Assembly (NCBI GenBank): GCA_015039465.1
Contig: MU130540.1
Coordinates: 328,580-392,579 of the forward strand
DNA length: 64,000 bases
Origin: Phlegmacium glaucopus
Lineage: Eukaryota; Basidiomycota; Agaricomycetes; Agaricales; Cortinariaceae
Direction: 5' to 3'
The notes under the pieces are model-generated. The model made no database searches, was not told where the DNA came from, and worked only from the letters and a program-made list of their open reading frames with translations. The stretch's first letter is position 1, and the number at the start of each line of letters is the position of its first letter. This document shows, piece by piece, positions 57,547 through 64,000 of this stretch. The translations under genes were made by a program, and so were the position numbers.

Positions 57547-58040
57547 GAGGACTTTACACTCCCCCACATTGTCCGGCCGGAATTCCGCCGGACTCCAGAA
57601 CAGTCCGGTCAGAGTCTGGTCAGAGTCTGGTGGAAGTCCGGTGGAAGTCCGGCGAAAGTCCGGTGGAAGTACAAAACATGCCTATATCCCCTCCTAACCT
57701 AAGAACGCGCTACCGCACGGACAGAAAATATCCCCATCCCTAAATATTAATCCTAAGCCCTAAATCTAAATATAACCCTAAGCCTAACCTCTAAATCTAA
57801 ATATAACCCTAAATTCTATCAAAAGTCTGGTGGATGTCCGGTGGAAGTCCGGCGGACTGTGACCAGACATACAGTCCAGGCATTTTTCTACTTTCACCGG
57901 ACTCTGACCGGACTCTCACCAGACTCTCACCGGACTTTTACCGGAATTTTAGTGGAGTCCGCCAGACTTTTGGCAGTCCGCCAGACTTTTGGCAGTCCGC
58001 CAGACTCCGGCCAGACAACGTGGGGGACTGTAAAGTACAC
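57547..58040. mobile_element. GTCCGG-type MITE with 8-bp target duplication, 494 bp
   Basis: Ends GAGGACTTTACACTCCCCCAC and GTGGGGGACTGTAAAGTACAC are flanked by perfect GCCCCCCT (57539-57546 and 58041-58048). Both arms carry GTCCGG/CCGGAC units; the centre (57738-57822) is CCCTAA-rich. This is the best-defined member of the family and fixes its true ends. Confidence 0.9.
57738..57822. repeat. Degenerate telomere-like CCCTAA stretch inside the MITE
   Basis: Repeats of CCCTAA, CCTAAG and CTAAAT with ATATAACCCTAA occurring twice. It is internal to a transposable element, so not a chromosome end. Confidence 0.8.
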
Positions 58041-59055
58041 GCCCCCCTCAACATCAGGATAGTCTGCCTGTCCCTCTCTCTCTTGAAAATGCTGCCAAGG
58101 CACACTGGGATCTCGCTGATGAGATTGCGCTCATTGATTACATTGCTGACCACAAGTCTGAAGCCGGTGATGGAATGAAATTCAAACAGGCATTCTGGAA
58201 CTCTGCTGCTGCACTAATGAAAGTACACAGTGCAACTGGAGGTCCAAAGACAGCAGCAGGATGCTCAGCCAAGTGGGATCGGGTATGTGTTTATCTTATA
58301 CACAATTAATTAATGATTTGACATGTTGTTGCCAGCTCAAAAAGTCTTACAATGTTGTTGCTGCACTCAAAAGGTTATCAGGTTTCAGCTGGGATGATGA
58401 GAATGGCCTTAATATCAACATCAAACAGATATCTGCTTGGAATGAGTATGTTGTTGTGAGTATTATCATGATGATATAGTACCTTTGCTCCACTGATGGC
58501 TTCTTAGAAAAACAAAGATGCAAAGCCCTTCAAGACAAAAGGGTTTCCACATTTTGATCGCATACAGGCTATAATGCCAAGCACTGTAAGAGGTGTGCAT
58601 GCCTTCTGCCCCTTGCAACAAAGTTTTGGCACAATTGCAAATGCACCCTATAGTGGACCAAGCAATGCTTCAGGTGAAGGGCAAATGCCACCCACTGCCA
58701 CCAGCAAACCCAACAGGCTGACTACTCTATCACCGCTTTTGGTACTTGCTGCTGCAGTACCCAGTGGCAAACCTGATAGCAGCAATGAGGATGTGAATAT
58801 TCCACCCACCACCCCATGCATCCATCTTCTGTATTATCTTCAATATCCTCAAAGTGCAAGTACTCAGCACTCGATGACAGTACTTCCAGCTCTATCAAAA
58901 CAACTTCAAATTTACTACAGACCAACTATTCGTATAACAGCGACCAGTCCTCTCCACCCCTTGTTGCCATGAATGCGAAAGACAGGATTTTTGCGGCACA
59001 AGATATCTGTAGTATTACCAACAGCCGTCATCCACCGTTTCAGGAAGCCATTTGA

Positions 59056-60662
59056 CAAATTCACACCCCCTGCAGGTACACTACGAGGTCATCTCTCCCG
59101 AGGATGGCAGATATACAGGATGGCAGATATACAAAAGATTCCGAGTTCATGCCTATGCTTTCTATGGATCTGCCTGTCACTTGCCCAGGTGTTGACTTGA
59201 ACCTGTTACACAAGGAATGGGGAATCAAATCTATTGCGGTAAGTGAACAAAACAATGACAAGGATTGCTCATTGCTGAAATTCTCTCTCCAGTTCATTGT
59301 AGATAACATCTTCCGACCCATTTTCAAACCTGCAGATAATCGCATTCTGTCTCCTACAGCCGCATACAATCTATCTAAGCACTTCACGACACCCGTCAGG
59401 GTTTTCGGTAAGTGTTACTCTCGCATTAACTTCGACCTGCTTGCTAAATTTATTGATGCCTTTCCGGAACTGATAAACAAATGTGTCTTGAGGTACGTGT
59501 AGTGTTAACCAATATCACAGGAAATTGCTAAGAATCACATTTGAAGCATTGTGGAGATCCCTACATGGGTCCAAGTAAGCAATTCATACAAAAAAAAAAC
59601 CATCAAAGTCACTCAAAGTTGCACTGTTATATCCCACATGCGCTACATTTCAGAATGCTGTGGCCAGTCTAATGAATGGTCCACTGTCAAATGCCCTGGC
59701 TCCAGATCCCCTTTGAAAAGGCATACCATAGTCTAGACATTTCTGAGAACTCTTGCAAGACCGTCGCCAAGTTAATTTATTCCAAGGCCTTGTTCTCAAA
59801 TAGTGTGACTGTTAATAGGTGGTCCATTTACTATATTGGTGTAAGTTTCCACCGTTGTATCAAACCTGTGAGTTTACTAGTGCTGCTCTAGATTTACTAC
59901 GAGATACTGTCGCTGTATATGAGTGTCCAAAACAAGCTTATGAGGAGACTATACAAGGCAGCGGATGATTTGGTCCCCAAGGTACTACCCATGATGCTTC
60001 CTGTGCTGTGTACAGCCTACAGTGATCAAATAGGCCTTACCTTATCCATCCCTTCCAACCATCCAAAATTTAAGCAAGGTCCTCAAGATTTACAGAAGGC
60101 ACATGTTCAATAAGTCGTATGGATTTCCTTACGACGGTGAACAGACTAAGCCTTGCGATGCTTCTAAGACTGAGAACTTATGCATCAACACTTTGCTTGA
60201 TATTTTAAATGCCAATCCCAAGATAGCTTGCTTGTTTGCAACAGAGGATCTACGGAATTTACAACCAGGGACACTGTCAGGTTTGCTCCTTCCATTGTTA
60301 GGAGGCTGAGCATTGCGAGCTTATGGGCATATGACAATGATGAGGCGGTAGTAATTCAACTTGTGGCTGATGAGCTGAGTTCTCAATTATCAACCACTTG
60401 AGCCAAACTAATTGTGGCGCACTCTACATCCTTTACAGCAACCCAAGTGGCCGATCAGAGAGTCTGTAACTGTGTAACTGGCAACTTCCCCATTCTTCTT
60501 GAAAAATCAAAGGCACCATTGCCTTGTTCAAGTTCAAAAAATGGAGCAGTTGGCTATGTTTGGTCGAAGCAATGTATGTCCCCTAATCAATGAAGATAAT
60601 TTTTTACTGATATCTATTTCCAGATGTCCATTGTTGTCGTTCCAGAATTGAATTGTTAATTC
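59056..60662 (+). other. Broken exons of an unrecognised plus-strand gene
   Basis: Open stretches at 59104-59502, about 59640-59735, 59919-60113 and 60103-60309 have protein-like composition (for example LLKFSLQFIVDNIFRPIF and PYDGEQTKPCDAS) and are separated by possible short introns. I could not join them into one model or name the family. It may be the second gene of a transposon with the Myb/SANT protein. Confidence 0.3.
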
Positions 60663-60945
60663 TTCATACATATGCAGTCGCCATTGCGGCTCAGCTAGCT
60701 GTTTCACTACCACCCCTGACTCAGACATTACGGTGTGGGCCACCATCCACCTCGCTGATGTGAGTCACCACATATCTGGTACTTGCCTTGTGCATATCAT
60801 TAATCCTTCATACATATGCAGTCACTGTTGCAGCTCAGCTAGCTGTTTCACTACCACCCCTGACATTATGGTGTGGGCCACCATCCACCTTGCTGATGTG
60901 AGTCAGCACATATCTCATACTTGCCTTGTCCATCTACTGACTGCC
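60663..60945. repeat. 144-bp tandem duplication
   Basis: TTCATACATATGCAGTC at 60663 and again at 60807. The two units share CACTACCACCCCTGAC and GTGTGGGCCACCATCCACC; unit 2 lacks about 6 bp. Confidence 0.9.
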
Positions 60946-62115
60946 CCTATCAGTCTTCATCACTGGATATGGTCTGTCAGCTGGGTGAATGGACAAGTTG
61001 ATCACAAAGCTTCTCTCATATTTGCATCTCATGTAGTAGCTACCTGCCTACTAGCACTGTTTACACAGTACTTGAATACAATTGATTCTAGTGCATCTAC
61101 AGTACAATAAGCCTGACCAAAGACTTGAAAAATATGACATGCAACACCAGAGATGATCTTCATGAAGCTCTCTGCTGATCTCTGAAAGATTCTCAGCAGT
61201 CTCTCAAAGATGACCCTGTCTCTTGAAGAATTTGTACCTGTCTCCTGAAAGACACACCATCTCAACATCTTTGAGGTCTTTAGATCTTTCCAAAGATCCC
61301 AAAGGCGCCCAAAGACGACCCCCATGTTTTGCTGATGTTATGTTCTAGGGGGCACTACAAACGATGAGTTTGACTTTCAATAGGCGGGGCTTTGCTAATA
61401 AATGTCCTGTCAGTACTTTCGATATCATTGAAGAGCTCGTATTTGTTTTGGTTTGACTATGGTCTACATGGTTAAAGTCGTGTTGAATTGTCGGTCCTAG
61501 TAGTAAAGGGAGAGAAATTTGACACGTAGCACAACCGGGGGGATGGTAATTGGAGAGGAGAATGATAAAATTGATAAGGAGCACCACCGGCTGCATGAAC
61601 TCTTTTTTCATATTGGTTCTTTAAAATACTGGATGGAGTGCCAAATGGATGCAAAATGGATGAACATTACTGTGTTTGTTTGTTCAACTTGTTTGCAAAT
61701 AAGGGCAGAGAACCAGACTGGATTGGACTTTGGCATCACACTCCAGCCGTCATTCCTGGCTCAATGAGTGGCCTTGGGTACTATGGTGGGTTTGGAGAGA
61801 TATACTAAAAGTGGACTTGAAAAATTCATAGAAAATTATGACTGCAGACTCGAGTATAATTACTAACATACCATGTGTAGATTAATCTTGAAAATCATGT
61901 ATAATCTGTGAAAGAAGTCAGTTAACACTGGTTCTGGTCCTTTCAAGATGCAATTGCCTGCTCAATTGAGCCCAAAAACGCTTCAAGTTTGCGTGTAATG
62001 GGGTTGGTTTTAGACTTAGTGATGCTGCGGTCTGGGTCAGTCAGGTTCTTGCAGGATTTTTGAGAACCGAGACCTGAACCTTGGGTTTGGTCCAGGAAAT
62101 TTGCTGAACCTTGAA
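60946..62115. other. Decayed repeat sequence
   Basis: Contains CTCTCAAAGATGACC-type AAAGA-rich sequence at 61140-61320 (possibly a MITE). On the minus strand near 61345-61611 is a weak aspartic-protease-like stretch (ISLPLLLGPTIQHDF) that may be a gypsy remnant. A GTTCA-rich part lies at 62030-62110. Confidence 0.3.
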
Positions 62116-63028
62116 CCAGTGATAGGATCCATATAGCCTCTAGGTTCATAAACAGGTTATTTTTGCGGTTTAACAACTTTGCAGACATGTGCGGATATCT
62201 CGCGGTAACCATTATCACATGCACTCTCGCCTACGGTTGTCGGTAACCTTCGCACTATCATTTGCATGTCCTATGATATCACCTACTCCTCACACATGTC
62301 TCGCACATCACTTATACAACCCTCATAACTATCCAAAGCACCCTCAGTCCTCTTCGCACTTCATATTTCAACATATCTACAACTCTCACTAGCCACAGTG
62401 GACTTAGCCATATTCACTCCTTCACAACTGCACCTTCACACAGCCACTATCTAATCTCACGGTCTTTCGCAGTTAGCATACGCATTCCTTGCCTCTCCAT
62501 GTATCCCTTGTGCTGGTTTTATTATGGTCCGTGTTATTTTGCACTTGCTCTCTTTCATTTTTCCATATATATATATTTTATCATATACTTCAAAACAGGA
62601 GGTCATTCAACTGACCTCCTTACTCATCATATTTATTTTTACTTTGTCTCCTATGCCTTCGTTACCAAACTATTGGGTCAATGTGATTTCGCATTAGCTC
62701 AATTTTTACATTACTGTTTCGCATATCCACACCTGGTTAGTTTACAACTCTTGTATTAAGTATCCGTAGCAAGTAGGAGGCAAGGTGAACAAGAGACGGC
62801 CAGAGTTTTGATCCCATAAACTTTGCAGAAACGTTCTAAGTCAATAGTCTCATTCTTTAAGCTACTTCACATACTTTGTTATCGTTCACGAACTTCGCTA
62901 TCTTTGCGGTCTACTCTTCTTGCATATTTCAATACCGTGAACTTCTCTTTAACTCTATCAAGGAAATCTACATTAACCCCTCCAAACTATATTACTACTT
63001 GCGGTCTGATCCCACTGCAGGTACATCA
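62116..63028 (+). mobile_element. About 0.9-kb LTR-like repeat, partner of 22450-23358
   Basis: Begins TGATAGGATCC, ends CTGATCCCACTGCA near 63017, and shares a further GGTACATCACC with its partner. It has the AT-rich TATATATATTTTATC segment and the perfect hairpin GGAGGTCA/TGACCTCC near 62600-62622. It is probably a solo LTR. Confidence 0.75.
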
Positions 63029-63037
63029 CCAGACCAT

Positions 63038-63795
63038 ATGTTCAGGTTCAGCAGGTTTGGTTCAGGTTCAAGCAGGTAAGGAACTTGAACCGAACCTATA
63101 AATTTTCGAAAAATAGCTACAAAAATCAACTACTTAATCAAGCATGTCCATATCTGATGCATGACCCTTTCCTTTCCACTCAGGGCCAGCCAGCACATCG
63201 TCATCTGATTCAGTGAGGCCTATGAGAGAAAGTAAATGATTGTGAGCTTCTTTGTCAACTGCAAGATGCCCATTACGATAAGCGCTCTTGAGTAATTGAA
63301 GTGCTTCAAATGCCTTGGGTGTGAGGTGGTTGCACTTGGCAGTGCCTGGAAAATTGGGGAGAATGCTGATAAATTGGAAAAGAATTGAGTTCAGGCATAC
63401 TGACTCTGTGTGAGGTACATTTTTTGGCTTTTTCAGACACAGAAGCAACTAAATATATGTATAACCGAAGCTATTCTACTAAAGGCTTACAGTGTGCTGG
63501 CCATCGTGGATACAGTACACACGAAGGCACTGTTTTTGACCTTTGGGATTGAAGGAGGCCGACATTCTATCATTTTAAATGAAACTCTAACTCCACAACT
63601 GCCCGCCTTGCCCGCCCAAAAAGTTCAGTTCAAACCAGGTTCAGACAGGTTCAGCCCCATCTCCCATTCTCTGAACCTTGACCCGGACCTTGGGTTCAGT
63701 TCAACAATTTCTTTGAACTCTGACCCAAACCTGGGTCTGGTTCTGGTAGGTTCAGGTTTGAACCGCAGTTCAGAACCAAACATTGGCATCACTAT
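63038..63795. mobile_element. GGTTCAG-rich element with a hAT-like fragment
   Basis: GGTTCAG/CTGAACC units cluster at 63038-63105 and 63620-63780. Between them lies the minus-strand fragment 63134-63448. Exact ends and duplications were not found. Confidence 0.4.
63134..63448 (-). pseudogene. Possible hAT transposase C-terminal fragment
   Basis: The segment LTPKAFEALQLLKSAYRNGH followed by an acidic tail resembles the C-terminus of basidiomycete hAT transposases. It could be the tail of the family whose head is at 24234-25358. Recognition is weak. Confidence 0.35.
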
Positions 63796-64000
63796 TTAGA
63801 CTGTCATCGAATTGTGTTAACAGCTGAAACTTTCAAGAAGCTATGAGGCGACATGTGCTGTAGAGAGGACTCACGTGACACATTCAGCATCCGCAACCAT
63901 CCTTTTTCTGCTGCATAGCTCAACTGGTCGCCCCCATCCAGTCACCCATCTGAGAGGCAATCACAGCACTTTTTTTTGCCCATTCTAGCAAGATCTCCGG
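63796..64000. other. No gene recognised
   Basis: Short unassigned sequence running off the window. Confidence 0.4.

Larger units (their letters stand above)
57514..59055 (+). pseudogene. Myb/SANT-like DNA-binding protein, split by a MITE
   Basis: ATG at 57514 (or 57523, same frame). The coding sequence is interrupted by the element 57547-58040 and resumes at 58049. Removing the element and one 8-bp duplication leaves a continuous frame. Exon 1 ends at GATCGG before GTATGTG (about 58275); exon 2 starts at CTCAAAAAG (58337) and ends before GTGAGTATT; exon 3 starts near 58508. The domain is a trihelix/Myb-SANT type with HWDLADEIALIDYIADHK, SAKWDR, LKKSYNVVAALKRLSGFSWDD and WNEYVV, followed by KPFKTKGFPHFDRIQAIMP. 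A one-base shift near 58810 moves the Ser-rich tail (SSVLSSISSKCKYSALDDS) to another frame. Family often linked to transposons; DNA binding is inferred. Confidence 0.65.

Noticed and set aside
57738..57822. Chromosome end
   Set aside because: CCCTAA-like units are degenerate, short and enclosed in a MITE, with genes on both sides.

Overview
This window reads as a repeat-dominated stretch of an agaricomycete (mushroom-forming basidiomycete) nuclear genome. The evidence is: GT-AG introns of about 45-65 bp; Plavaka-type CACTA transposases; Ty3/gypsy elements with zinc-knuckle Gag and a chromodomain integrase; hAT and Mutator-like elements; and host-type families common in Agaricomycetes (DUF6589, RecQ-like helicase, Crinkler-RHS-type NTPase/nuclease, Myb/SANT-like DNA-binding protein). 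I cannot name the genus. I found no rRNA, tRNA or CRISPR. A 978-bp run of N lies at 50549-51526. Family names rest on motif recognition, not on a database search.

Layout. 0-5.6 kb: an LTR fragment in an abnormal orientation, one intact-looking four-exon gene (1552-2319, +), and a decayed four-exon gene of unknown function (2403-4591, -). 5.6-16 kb: two diverged Plavaka copies (A from 5575, B from 11731) with a truncated Ty3/gypsy element between them (9248-11730, -). 15.9-25.4 kb: a 1.12-kb direct repeat, two hAT-type MITEs with perfect 8-bp target duplications, LTR fragments and a hAT transposase 5' part. 25.5-29.4 kb: a second Ty3/gypsy lineage. 29.4-33.4 kb: a nested cluster of large terminal-inverted-repeat elements rich in C-run/G-run hairpins. 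33.7-37.8 kb: a Crinkler-RHS-type gene (-) broken by a Mutator-like element and two hAT MITEs. 38.4-41.1 kb: a block written as complement without reversal. 41.3-44.4 kb: a 3.1-kb terminal-inverted-repeat element abutting a tyrosine-recombinase fragment. 45.2-57.2 kb: a DUF6589 pseudogene (+) converging on a RecQ-like helicase pseudogene (-), the latter split by a 7.6-kb Ty3/gypsy element with 569-bp LTRs. 57.5-59 kb: a Myb/SANT-like gene split by a 494-bp MITE. 59-64 kb: decayed fragments and a large LTR.

Two themes stand out. First, at least 38888-41083 and 344-759 match other repeats in this window only when complemented but not reversed. That is impossible for ordinary DNA copying, so a data-processing artefact is the first suspect. 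Second, nearly all the breaks in the genes are in-frame TGA codons where CGA is expected. The two Plavaka copies differ mainly at CpG sites, on both strands. This is the mark of CpG methylation or RIP-like decay of a silenced repeat region.
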